Shown here one piece after another: positions 46,939 through 55,582 of a stretch of DNA of 64,000 nt. The DNA is from Pseudohongiella sp. GTDB lineage: Bacteria; Pseudomonadota; Gammaproteobacteria; Pseudomonadales; Pseudohongiellaceae. The stretch is taken from assembly GCF_011050365.1 (NCBI RefSeq), contig NZ_DRFV01000001.1:186001-250000 (forward strand). Direction: 5' to 3'. Position numbers and translations under genes: made by a program. Below the pieces are notes generated by a model. The model was not told the DNA's origin. It worked only from the letters and a program-made list of their open reading frames with translations, and searched no databases. Position 1 is the first letter of the stretch. Every line of letters begins with the position of its first letter.

Positions 46939-47769
46939 TTAATACTGCTCGGGGTCGACCATGGGCGCCCAATTGCCCATGAACTGTGCGCCATCGGCGA
47001 CGATGCTGGCGCCATTGATGTAGCGTGCCGCCGGCGAGCACAGGAACAGCGTAACGGCTGCCATTTCTGCTACTGTGCCCATGCGATGGGCCGGCACATC
47101 ACGCAAGGTTGATTCAGGCAGGTCCTGATACTCTGCCGAGGCGAACTCTTCTTCATGTACACCCTGAGTATCGATAGTGCCGGGTGCCAGTGCATTGATG
47201 GTGACGCCTTTGCGCGCCAGATAATACGACATGCTTTGCGTCATGCTGACCACACCGGCGCGCGCGGCACCGGAGTGCACGAACGGCGGTGCACCGCGGT
47301 TGAAGGAATAAACATGCACCAGATTGACGATAGCACCAAAGCCGCGTTCCGCCATCAGTGGCGCCACGCGACTGCACATGTTCCAGGTGCCGTTCAGGTT
47401 GAGGTCGACCACCGCGCGCCAGCCGCCATCGCTGATCTGTGACGGGCGGGCAGGAAACTGTCCGCCGGCGTTGTTGATCAGGAAATCAATGTTACCGAAG
47501 CGTTCGGTTGCCGCCGCGACCAGCGCTGTCACTTCGGTGGTGTCGCGGATATTGGTTTTCACAGCCAGGCATTCAGTGCCGTCCGCCGCGAAGCGTTCGG
47601 CTGCCGCATTGAGATTTTCCTCATGGCGTCCGGCGATCACGATATTGGCGCCGTAGCGCGCAAACCCTTCCGCGATGGCCAGCCCGATGCCACGGCCGCC
47701 GCCGGTTATCAGCGCAGTTTTGCCCCGAAAAAGGTCCGGGCGAAAGATGTCCATTGGCGAGTCTGTCAT
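46939..47769 (-). CDS. short-chain dehydrogenase, enoyl-CoA-reductase-like
   Basis: NAD(P)-binding SDR of 276 residues: nucleotide motif TGGGRGIG at 22-29, NNAGG near 99 and the LAPGTIDTQGV segment. The usual catalytic YxxxK is absent; the position reads HSGAAR (165-170). The same HSGAARAG stretch is what I recall from peroxisomal trans-2-enoyl-CoA reductase, and dienoyl-CoA reductases are similarly atypical. An acyl-CoA substrate fits the divergent acyl-CoA dehydrogenase genes next door. Confidence 0.88.
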   Translation of the reverse strand: MTDSPMDIFRPDLFRGKTALITGGGRGIGLAIAEGFARYGANIVIAGRHEENLNAAAERFAADGTECLAVKTNIRDTTEVTALVAAATERFGNIDFLINNAGGQFPARPSQISDGGWRAVVDLNLNGTWNMCSRVAPLMAERGFGAIVNLVHVYSFNRGAPPFVHSGAARAGVVSMTQSMSYYLARKGVTINALAPGTIDTQGVHEEEFASAEYQDLPESTLRDVPAHRMGTVAEMAAVTLFLCSPAARYINGASIVADGAQFMGNWAPMVDPEQY

Positions 47770-48093
47770 GGCGTTTCCTTATTGATTTTTAATGGTCTGT
47801 CCCGCGAGTCCGGTAAGCGTTGACCCCATCTCGGCGTCCCCGCGCGATGATATAGAAACCGTGCCGCTGAAGGCCAGCGCTGACGCCGGCAAACTATCGA
47901 GCAACTGTTCGAAAAATGCGTTTTCAGGGCTGCCAAAAAATGTTAAAGTCTTGCTCGCTGCGCGGTTCCTGTTGTAAATCACCATGATCTGGCGGCGGCC
48001 AAGGGCCGTAATGTGGGTAGAAGAACGCAGTTTTGCGAATGCCTGCATGTATATGCAACCAATTGAATTTTTTATTGTTTCGGGAGATTCCCT
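47770..48093. other. divergent SDR / acyl-CoA dehydrogenase region
   Basis: A 324-base region. A minus-strand 89-codon open frame (47779-48048) covers most of it but has no recognisable domain or ribosome site and is probably not a gene. It should hold the promoters of the SDR and of the acyl-CoA dehydrogenase run. I see no clear regulator site. Confidence 0.5.
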
Positions 48094-49293
48094 GTGAATG
48101 CTGATTTCACTGCTGAAGAATTAGAGTTTCAGAAAGAAGTCCATGACTTTCTAAAAGCGGAATTTCCGCAAGACATCAAACACAAGGTGGATAACGGCAT
48201 AAAGCTGGAGAAGGATGACTTTGTCCGCTGGCAGAAAATCCTCTACAACAAAGGCTGGGTAGCCCCCAATTGGCCGGAAGAATACGGTGGTACCGGCTGG
48301 AACCCAACGCAAAAATACATCTTTGCGCTGGAAATGGGCCTGTATGGCGCCATGGAGCCGGTAGCATTTGGCGTCAAGATGGTAGCGCCGGTTATTTATA
48401 CCTATGGTAACGAAGAGCAGAAAAAACGCTTCCTGCCCGATATTCTGCAAAGCAATGTGTGGTGGTGCCAAGGCTATTCCGAGCCCAATGCCGGCTCTGA
48501 TCTCGCGTCACTAAAAACCACCGCTGTCCGCGAAGGCGATCACTATATCGTTAACGGCACCAAGACCTGGAACACACTGGGTCAGTACGCTGACTGGATT
48601 TTCTGTCTGGTACGCACCGATAACACGGTAAAGAAACAGGAAGGCATCAGCTTTCTGCTGATTGATATGAAGACCCCGGGCATTAAGGTGTCGCCAATTG
48701 TGCTGCTCGATGGCGAGCCGGAAGTCAACGAAGTTCACTTTGACAACGTCAAGGTGCCTGTCGAAAATCTGGTCGGTGAAGAGAACAAAGGCTGGACTTA
48801 CGCCAAGGTTCTGTTGACGCACGAACGTACCAATATTGCCCAGGTGCCCAACTCCAAGTTGAAGCTGCAAAAACTGCGCAGCCTGGCTGCCAACACGGCG
48901 GACGGTTACGGCGGCACCTTGTTGGATAACCCTGTTTTCAAGCGCAAGCTTGCTGAAGTCGAGATTCAGGTGCTGGCGCTGGAATTTGCCGAGTTGCGCA
49001 CACTGGCAGCTGTCAGCGTCGGTAAGGCACCGGGACCAGAGTCATCAATTCTGAAGATTGTGGGCACTGAAGCGACACAGTTTATTGATGAGCTGTATAT
49101 GGAAGTAGCTGCCTACCACAGTCTGCCGCATGTGCCGGAGCAGTTCACCGAAGGTTTCGACGGCGAGCAGGTGGGCAAAGGCTCAGCGGCTGCCAGTTCC
49201 AATACCTACTTCAATAACCGTAAGAAGTCGATTTACGGTGGATCCAACGAGATCCAGAAAAATATCATCAGCAAAGCTGTACTCGGCCTGTAA
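48094..49293 (+). CDS. acyl-CoA dehydrogenase, probable catalytic subunit
   Basis: FAD flavoprotein of 399 residues that introduces an alpha-beta double bond in an acyl-CoA. The FAD segment WWCQGYSEPNAGSDLASL (near 123-140) and GTKTWNTLGQYADW are seen. The MCAD-type catalytic glutamate position (YEGT) reads YGGS near the C-terminus; instead E244 in LTHERTNIAQ stands where IVD, LCAD and mycobacterial FadE26 keep theirs. The FadE26-like choice implies CoA esters of bulky or branched acids. Starts at GTG. A second dehydrogenase follows by 34 bases. Confidence 0.93.
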   Translation: MNADFTAEELEFQKEVHDFLKAEFPQDIKHKVDNGIKLEKDDFVRWQKILYNKGWVAPNWPEEYGGTGWNPTQKYIFALEMGLYGAMEPVAFGVKMVAPVIYTYGNEEQKKRFLPDILQSNVWWCQGYSEPNAGSDLASLKTTAVREGDHYIVNGTKTWNTLGQYADWIFCLVRTDNTVKKQEGISFLLIDMKTPGIKVSPIVLLDGEPEVNEVHFDNVKVPVENLVGEENKGWTYAKVLLTHERTNIAQVPNSKLKLQKLRSLAANTADGYGGTLLDNPVFKRKLAEVEIQVLALEFAELRTLAAVSVGKAPGPESSILKIVGTEATQFIDELYMEVAAYHSLPHVPEQFTEGFDGEQVGKGSAAASSNTYFNNRKKSIYGGSNEIQKNIISKAVLGL

Positions 49294-49327
49294 TTGCACA
49301 CTGACTATTTTCAAGAGGTAATACATC

Positions 49328-50461
49328 GTGGATTTTTCCTATAGTGATGAGCAGCAAATGCTGCAAGACAGCGTGCAGAAATTCGTCAAAGGCCGCTATG
49401 ACTTTGATACACGCAAGAAGTTGATTGAAAGCGACAGGGGGTTCAGCGACGAATACTGGAACCTGTTTGCCGAGCTGGGTTGGCTGACTGTACCGTTCAG
49501 AGAAGAGGACGGTGGTTTTGGCGGTTCGGCGGTAGACCTGATGGTGGTAATGGAAGAATTCGGTAAAGGTATGGTCGTGGAACCTTTCCTTGCCACCGCT
49601 GTACTCAGCGGAAGTCTGATCAGCGAGCTGGGCAGCGATGCGCAAAAGCAGGATATGCTGGGCGCCATTATGGAAGGCAAGCTGCAGCTTGCGACAGCCT
49701 ACGCGGAAGCCGACAGTCGTTATAACCTGGCGTCGGTCGCTACTACTGCCAGCAAGTCCGGCGACGGCTACGTCATTTCCGGAGACAAGATCGTTGTCTT
49801 TAACGGCCCTGCGGCAGACAAACTGCTGGTTGTTGCGCGTACCTCGGGCGACAAGTTTGATCGTGACGGCATTTCGGTGTTCTTGGTCGATGCCGGCGCT
49901 GCTGGCGTCAGCACGCGCGCGTACACAGCGGTTGATGGCCACCGGGCTGCAGAAATTCACCTGAAAGACGTCAAGGTTGCTGCTGATGCTTTGCTGGGCG
50001 CCGAAGGCAAGGCGCTGGCGGCACTGGAAGTTGTTATCGATCGTGTCACGCTGGCAGTCAGTGCCGAGGCTGTCGGCGCGTTGGTCAGCCTGCTGCAGAA
50101 AACTGTCGAATACACCAAGACCCGTAAACAGTTTGGCGTGGCTATTGGCACCTTCCAGGCACTTCAGCATCGCATGGCAGACATGTTTGTTGAGTGTGAG
50201 CTGGCACGTTCCATTGTAATCATGGCGGCGATGAAGCTCGACAGTGCTGCCAGTGCTGCCGAAAAAACCAAGGCCGTGGCTGCTGCCAAGAGCCGTGTTG
50301 GTCGTGCCATGCACCTGGTCGGTCAGGAAGCCGTGCAGATCCATGGTGGCATCGCGGTCACTGACGAGCTGGACGTGGGTCATTACTTCAAGCGCGTGAC
50401 AACCATCGAACACCAGTTTGGCGACACTGACTACCAGACCATGCGTTACGCCGCGCTGTAA
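49328..50461 (+). CDS. acyl-CoA dehydrogenase, probable partner subunit
   Basis: A 377-residue acyl-CoA dehydrogenase homologue. FAD-region segments (LATAYAEADSRYN, ISGDKIVVFNGPAADKLLV) are present but diverged. At the IVD-type catalytic site it reads VVIDRVTLAVS, an Asp in place of Glu, and the C-terminal site reads KRVTTIEHQFGD with no YEGT-like glutamate. It therefore looks like the non-catalytic beta chain of a heterotetramer with the preceding gene, as in FadE26-FadE27. Start GTG 49328 with GAGGT upstream. Confidence 0.9.
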   Translation: MDFSYSDEQQMLQDSVQKFVKGRYDFDTRKKLIESDRGFSDEYWNLFAELGWLTVPFREEDGGFGGSAVDLMVVMEEFGKGMVVEPFLATAVLSGSLISELGSDAQKQDMLGAIMEGKLQLATAYAEADSRYNLASVATTASKSGDGYVISGDKIVVFNGPAADKLLVVARTSGDKFDRDGISVFLVDAGAAGVSTRAYTAVDGHRAAEIHLKDVKVAADALLGAEGKALAALEVVIDRVTLAVSAEAVGALVSLLQKTVEYTKTRKQFGVAIGTFQALQHRMADMFVECELARSIVIMAAMKLDSAASAAEKTKAVAAAKSRVGRAMHLVGQEAVQIHGGIAVTDELDVGHYFKRVTTIEHQFGDTDYQTMRYAAL

Positions 50462-50491
50462 TAGCCCGGTTTGACTGCGAGCATGACAAAG

Positions 50492-50526
50492 AAGGCTGAC
50501 CTGCACTTGCAGGCGGCCTTTTTTTT
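50492..50526 (+). terminator. rho-independent terminator after acyl-CoA dehydrogenases
   Basis: Stem AAGGC-(TGA)-CCTGC / GCAGG-(CG)-GCCTT with an ACTT loop and one small internal loop, running into eight T residues. It separates the dehydrogenase pair from the phosphatase gene. Confidence 0.8.
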
Positions 50527-50574
50527 CATCATTGGCACCAAGCTGACGCAAATATTTTCACGGAGAGACAGCTA

Positions 50575-51282
50575 TTGAGTGAACTCATTCTGGTAAGACA
50601 CGGACAGGCCTCGTTTGGCGCCGAATCGTACGACAAGCTGAGCCCGCAAGGCATTCGTCAGGTCGAGATTCTGGCTGAGTACTGGCGGACGCTGGGCGAT
50701 CAATTTGATCATCTGTACAGTGGCGAACTGATGCGCCAGATCGAGACCGCGAACTGCCTGCGTTCGCTGGTGCCCGGGCACAGCGAAGCGCGGGTGCATT
50801 CCGGTTTTAATGAGTACAACGGAGAGCCCATTATCCGGATGTATTTGCGTGATCATGCGGCATCGGAAGGTTTTGCTGCCGGGCTGCGGCTGCCCATAAC
50901 AGATCGCAAAACCTTCCAGCTGGTGCTGGAAGCAGCCACGGCACACTGGATCAACGGGACCTTGCGGCCCACCGCGGAAGATACTGACTTTGAGCACTGG
51001 CACGATTTTCAGTCCCGGGTTCATGGCGCCCTTGATGAGCTGATGCAACGGCATACCGGTGGCAGTCGGGTGCTGATCTCCACCTCCGGCGGGGTCATTG
51101 CGCTGGCATTGCAGCATGCCGTGCAGTTGCCTGATAATCAGGTCCTCGCCGCCAACTGGATGGTAAACAACAGCTCGGTTACCCGACTGGTTTATGGGCG
51201 GGGCAAAGTATCTCTGGCCTGTTTTAATAGCCTGTCGCACCTGGAAGTGCCCGCCTGGCGTGACCTCATCACTTTCAGATAA
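50575..51282 (+). CDS. histidine phosphatase (phosphoglycerate mutase-like)
   Basis: A 235-residue branch-1 histidine phosphatase. The catalytic RHG is at 8-10 in LVRHGQASFG, the conserved phosphate-pocket arginine follows near 60 (GELMRQ), and the late histidine lies in ISTSGGVIALALQHAV. It starts at a TTG (50575) with GGAG about eight bases upstream. Thirty-three bases separate it from the phosphotransferase gene, and the pair occurs beside acyl-CoA dehydrogenase genes in many Proteobacteria. Substrate unknown. Confidence 0.85.
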   Translation: MSELILVRHGQASFGAESYDKLSPQGIRQVEILAEYWRTLGDQFDHLYSGELMRQIETANCLRSLVPGHSEARVHSGFNEYNGEPIIRMYLRDHAASEGFAAGLRLPITDRKTFQLVLEAATAHWINGTLRPTAEDTDFEHWHDFQSRVHGALDELMQRHTGGSRVLISTSGGVIALALQHAVQLPDNQVLAANWMVNNSSVTRLVYGRGKVSLACFNSLSHLEVPAWRDLITFR

Positions 51283-51315
51283 TATCAATAACAGACGCTG
51301 AACAAAGGAAGACTT

Positions 51316-52410
51316 ATGACTCAGGACGCTAAACTGGCAGATCATAAACTGGTAGACCAGCCACAACAGGTACGCCCGGGTGAAGAGCTGGACATGGATG
51401 TGTTGCGGGAACACCTGCGCCCTGTGCTGGGCGGTCTGGTTGATACGTTGAGTGTCAAACAGTTTCCCGGCGGCTACTCCAATCTGACCTACCTGTTGGC
51501 CAGCGGTGAACACAAATGGGTGTTGCGCCGCCCGCCCTTCGGCAGCAAGGTCAAGTCGGCCCATGATATGGGGCGGGAATTCCGGATACTGACGGCGCTG
51601 GACAAGGTTTTTCCGTATGCACCCAAGCCGGTGCATTTTTGTGATGATCACAGCGTATTAGGCTGTGACTTTTACCTGATGTCCTATATTGAGGGCATCG
51701 TTATCCGGCGTGAGTATCCGGCTGGTTTGCAGCTTTCACCCGAGCAGGTCCGCCAACAGTTTTTTACCCTGTTTGATGTGCTCGGCGAACTGCATTCGGT
51801 TGATCTGAAAGCTGCCGGGCTGGAGGATTTTGGCAAGCCCGAAGGATATGTCACACGACAGGTTGAAGGCTGGAGCAAACGCTATCAGGCTGCCGTGACC
51901 GACGATGCCCCCGACTTTGCGCCGGTCATGGCTTGGTTGCGCGACAAGATGCCCGCAGCAAGCGGTGTGGTGGGCGTGATCCACAATGATTACAAGCTCG
52001 ACAATGTGATCTGGTCCCCGGAAAATCCGCTGCAGATGATCGGTGTGCTGGACTGGGAGATGACAACCGTGGGTGATCCGTTGATGGATCTGGGCTGCAC
52101 GCTGGGTTATTGGGCGCAGGCAGATGATCCGGATTTCTTTCGCCGGTATCGGGCGATGCCCAGTGACGCGCCGGGTGCCCCCACCCGTGAGGAAATCGTC
52201 GCCCGCTTTAGCGAACGCACCGGCATTGCCGTCGACAATATCGATTTCTACTTTTGCTTTGGGCTGTTCCGGCTGGCAGGGATCGGGCAGCAGATCTACT
52301 ATCGTTATGCTCAGGGGCTGACGCAGGATGAGCGTTTCGCACGCCTGATAGACAAGGTCCATAGCCTGCGTCAAATGTGTGAACTTGTGATTAGTCGTTC
52401 GCGGCTGTAA
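51316..52410 (+). CDS. phosphotransferase (aminoglycoside-kinase fold, ACAD10-like)
   Basis: A 364-residue protein-kinase-like small-molecule kinase. The catalytic loop HNDYKLDNVIW (near 218-228) and the magnesium motif LDWEMTTVGDPLMDLG are typical of the phosphotransferase family associated with acyl-CoA dehydrogenases. In human ACAD10/ACAD11 this kinase domain is fused to an acyl-CoA dehydrogenase and phosphorylates 4-hydroxyacyl-CoAs; here it stands near two separate dehydrogenase genes. A 4-hydroxy-acid role is inference. Confidence 0.88.
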   Translation: MTQDAKLADHKLVDQPQQVRPGEELDMDVLREHLRPVLGGLVDTLSVKQFPGGYSNLTYLLASGEHKWVLRRPPFGSKVKSAHDMGREFRILTALDKVFPYAPKPVHFCDDHSVLGCDFYLMSYIEGIVIRREYPAGLQLSPEQVRQQFFTLFDVLGELHSVDLKAAGLEDFGKPEGYVTRQVEGWSKRYQAAVTDDAPDFAPVMAWLRDKMPAASGVVGVIHNDYKLDNVIWSPENPLQMIGVLDWEMTTVGDPLMDLGCTLGYWAQADDPDFFRRYRAMPSDAPGAPTREEIVARFSERTGIAVDNIDFYFCFGLFRLAGIGQQIYYRYAQGLTQDERFARLIDKVHSLRQMCELVISRSRL

Positions 52411-52422
52411 ATGCGTTCGCCG

Positions 52423-53352
52423 TCAGGCAATCCACATCAGGATCAGCGTCAAAGGAATCAGGCTGAGCAGCGTCGATATCACGGATGCCGCTGCCACCGC
52501 CGATTGCCCGGTCTGATACCTGAGGGCGAAGACATAGGCGCTGATGCCTACGGGCATCGCTGAAGCCAGCAATGCTGTTTTGGCCCACAGGGGATCAAAA
52601 GTAAAAAGCTGATACATGGTTAGCCATACCAGTATCGGCAAAACGATCAATTTCAGTGCCGTGATCAGCAGGGCGGCGGGCAACTGGCGACCCACCTGGT
52701 ACTGGTGCAGTGACGTTCCCAGCACAAACAGCGCTGTCGGGATTGCTGCCTCTGACATCAGGGATAAACTGGCGTCCAGTGGCTGATACAAGCCAATGCC
52801 CAGCAGGTTGAATGTCAGGCCTGCGATCAGGCTCGCCGTCAACGGACTGCTCAACAGTTGCCGCAGCAGCCGCACTAAGCTGGCAGCGAGCGCCCGGATA
52901 TCAAATTGTTCACGTTCAGCAAACACCGTGCCCACACTGAACAGCACCAGGTTCTGCGTAGCAATGATCATGAACAGTGGCAGCAGGGCTTCGCTGCCCA
53001 GAGTCTGCAGCACCAGGGGTATGCCCACCACGGTGGTGTTTGAGTAGGTAGCGCTGATCGCCAGGACCGCCTGCAGGCTGGCGCCTGCCTTGAAAACATG
53101 ACGTGCCAGCAGCATCGCGATCAGGTAGACAAACAGCACCGCGACATAAAATGCCAACAGAAAATCGATGCCGAAATTATCCGGTATATCGGCATGAACC
53201 ATGTTGATGAACAGCAGGCAGGGGATGATCAGATTAAAGGTGAAACGTGCGATCGCCAGGTATTCATTTTCCTTGAGGTAGCCACTGCGCGCTGCCAGGT
53301 AGCCGGCCAGTGCAATCGCCAGTATCGGAAAGATACCCTCAAACATCATCAT
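52423..53352 (-). CDS. AEC-family transporter
   Basis: Auxin-efflux-carrier-type membrane transporter, 309 residues with about ten membrane segments in two inverted halves. ATYSNTTVVGIPLVL near 100-114 is the conserved broken-helix motif. Members export or import small organic acids such as malate or malonate; substrate unknown. Its ATG abuts the TAG of the MATE gene upstream, so translation is coupled; three consecutive ATG codons leave the exact start open. Confidence 0.9.
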   Translation of the reverse strand: MMMFEGIFPILAIALAGYLAARSGYLKENEYLAIARFTFNLIIPCLLFINMVHADIPDNFGIDFLLAFYVAVLFVYLIAMLLARHVFKAGASLQAVLAISATYSNTTVVGIPLVLQTLGSEALLPLFMIIATQNLVLFSVGTVFAEREQFDIRALAASLVRLLRQLLSSPLTASLIAGLTFNLLGIGLYQPLDASLSLMSEAAIPTALFVLGTSLHQYQVGRQLPAALLITALKLIVLPILVWLTMYQLFTFDPLWAKTALLASAMPVGISAYVFALRYQTGQSAVAAASVISTLLSLIPLTLILMWIA

Positions 53353-54702
53353 CTATTGACCGCCGTTAAATGCTGTTTTCCAGTGCCCTTTGCGGAAAAT
53401 ATGTATGTACATGGATGATTTTATTATGTAATCGGCAATCAGTGCGGCGTAAACCCAGTACACACTAAGCTCCATAAAGTAGAACACCGCCGTCAGAATG
53501 ACGCGCCCGAACAGAAACCCTGTTGTCATGATACGCGCCGGCGAACGGGTATCCCCGGCCCCGCGCAGGGCACCACCCAGGGTAAACTCGATTGACATCA
53601 TGGGCTGCACCACCGCAACCATGATGGTCAGTGCGACAAGGTAGTCGAGCACCAGCGGATCATTGATGAAGAAGCTGCCGATGACACGGGCGTTGGCGCC
53701 CAGCGCCAGGCCGATAATGGCCATGGTGGCAAAGGATATTTTCAGGTTACGCCAGGCCGCGCGTTCGGCTTCATCGGGTTGGCCGGCGCCCAGATTCTGA
53801 CCTGTCATGGTCGCAGTGGCGATCGCGAAACCCATGCCGATGACAATGGAAATGGAGAGAATGTTGACGCCGATGCCATAGGCGGTGAAGGCCTCCGTGC
53901 CATACAGTGAGACCACCCACATAAAAGCAATGATGGAGACATTAAAAATGAACTGTTCAATGCCGGCCGGTAACGCAATGCGCATCAGTTTGCGCAGTCG
54001 CGCGCGCTCCAGAAACCGCTGCGGCCGGGGTTTCAGCAACAATCTCTGCTGACGCCACAGCCAATAAAATATCACCGCCACCAGTGCATAAGACAAACCG
54101 GCAGCGTACGCGGCCCCCTTGATGCCCAGAGCGGGTACAAAGCCGACGCCATAGACCAGTGCATAGGCCAGTGCAATATTCACCACGTTGCCAATGGCAG
54201 CGACCCAGACCGGTGTCATGGCATCACCGGCGGCGCGCAGGGCGGCGCTGATCACCGCCAGGAAAGAGAAAAAGATATTAAAGAAGATCAGCAGCGTCAG
54301 GTAGTGGGCGGACTGATCCAGCATCTCGCCTTGCAGACCAAATATGCCAACCAGCGGGCGCGCCAGCCAGGGCATCACCACACACAACAAACCAGAGGCG
54401 ATCAGCGTAACGACTGCTGACAGTTTGACCACGCGATCGGTCTCATCCGGGTTGTTGCCGCCCCAGGCATAGGCAACCATGGCGGTGGTGCCTGCGGTGA
54501 TGGAAAATATGATCAATTGCACGGCCATGTAGATCCGGTCAGCGGCGATGACGGCGGCGACAGCATCAGAGCCCAGTGCGGCGACAATCTTGATGGCGGC
54601 CAGGTGCACGACGGAAAGCAACAGATTGCCAACAATTGTTGGCCCGGCGAGTTTGAACAGGCTCAGGCGCACGGGGGGCGAAGATGGGGTGGTCGTCGAC
54701 AT
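53353..54702 (-). CDS. MATE-family efflux transporter
   Basis: Multidrug and toxin extruder of 449 residues with about twelve membrane segments in two six-helix lobes. Family landmarks include the N-terminal LAGPTIVGNLLLSVV, the AAGDAMTPVWVAAIGN segment of the first lobe and RGAGDTRSPARIM in the second. Such pumps swap sodium or protons for cationic compounds. It is followed without gap by the AEC transporter and is divergent from the spermidine-synthase-like genes (169-base gap). Confidence 0.93.
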   Translation of the reverse strand: MSTTTPSSPPVRLSLFKLAGPTIVGNLLLSVVHLAAIKIVAALGSDAVAAVIAADRIYMAVQLIIFSITAGTTAMVAYAWGGNNPDETDRVVKLSAVVTLIASGLLCVVMPWLARPLVGIFGLQGEMLDQSAHYLTLLIFFNIFFSFLAVISAALRAAGDAMTPVWVAAIGNVVNIALAYALVYGVGFVPALGIKGAAYAAGLSYALVAVIFYWLWRQQRLLLKPRPQRFLERARLRKLMRIALPAGIEQFIFNVSIIAFMWVVSLYGTEAFTAYGIGVNILSISIVIGMGFAIATATMTGQNLGAGQPDEAERAAWRNLKISFATMAIIGLALGANARVIGSFFINDPLVLDYLVALTIMVAVVQPMMSIEFTLGGALRGAGDTRSPARIMTTGFLFGRVILTAVFYFMELSVYWVYAALIADYIIKSSMYIHIFRKGHWKTAFNGGQ

Positions 54703-54871
54703 GGGTGCTGGCTTGGGTAGACAAAGGGGGGCCGGATATCAGGCGCATGAGAATACGCCTATGACCGCTATTTGGCAAATATCGCAGTCCCGGGGCTGAT
54801 CGCGGTGGCCCGGCTGTGTTACTCTCGCTGACATTCTGTTTTAACCATTGTGCCTGCTCAAGGAAGCCCGG

Positions 54872-55582
54872 ATGTCAGCAGTTTCGGAGTCATCGCAATC
54901 AACCCCCGGTGTCAGCGCCGGCCCGGTTGAACACACGCCCTACACGCGTCTGGTTATCCTGTGTGTGGCTTTTCTCAACGGCTTTGTCATTATGTCTATC
55001 GAGCTGCTGGGCGGTCGGGTGCTGGCGCCCTATTTTGGCAGCAGCGTGCATGTCTGGGGCAGCATTATTGCCGTGTTCATGCTGTCGCTGTCGCTGGGTT
55101 ATCTGTGGGGTGGACGATTATCTTTGCGCCGTCCGGGGCCAAGAGTTTTTGCCTCCTTTTTTGTGCTGGCAGCAGCGCTATGCCTGCCCATCATTTTTCT
55201 GGCGGATGCGGTGATGACAGCCATTTTTGTAGCGGTCGAAGACCCACGTTATGGCTCGCTGCTGACCGCCATGCTGCTGTATTTTTTGCCGATCTGTGTG
55301 ATGGGAATGGTCTCGCCGTATTCCGTACGTTTGCTGGTGTCGTCACATGAGCACAGTGGCGGCGTTGCCGGCATGCTGTATTTTGTCTCTACGCTGGGCA
55401 GTGCTCTGGGTACGCTGGGAACATCGTTCTATTTTGTGCTGTGGTTCAATATCAACACGGTCATGTGGGGTTGTGTTGCCGCGCTGCTGCTTTGCGCCAG
55501 TGCGGTCATGCTGACATGTCGCAGTCCGTCACCGGTATCTGATGCGGACGCTATTGCCGTAACGTCGGAGGTTGGCCAGTGA
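54872..55582 (+). CDS. membrane half of a spermidine-synthase-like protein
   Basis: A 236-residue integral membrane protein with six hydrophobic segments, starting with the family signature FVIMSIELLGGRVLAPYFGSS (near 39-59). This is the N-terminal half of proteins usually fused to a spermidine-synthase-like domain; here a stop ends it and the synthase half begins in an overlapping gene. AAGGA at 54860-54864 precedes the ATG. Function is not established; a role in exporting or modifying polyamine-like compounds is inference. Confidence 0.82.
   Translation: MSAVSESSQSTPGVSAGPVEHTPYTRLVILCVAFLNGFVIMSIELLGGRVLAPYFGSSVHVWGSIIAVFMLSLSLGYLWGGRLSLRRPGPRVFASFFVLAAALCLPIIFLADAVMTAIFVAVEDPRYGSLLTAMLLYFLPICVMGMVSPYSVRLLVSSHEHSGGVAGMLYFVSTLGSALGTLGTSFYFVLWFNINTVMWGCVAALLLCASAVMLTCRSPSPVSDADAIAVTSEVGQ

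Noticed and set aside
47779-48048. 89-codon open frame in the SDR/acyl-CoA dehydrogenase gap
   Set aside because: No domain, no ribosome site and it occupies a region that must contain two promoters.
49268-50551. 427-codon minus-strand open frame across an acyl-CoA dehydrogenase gene
   Set aside because: Shadow of the sense gene; no family features.
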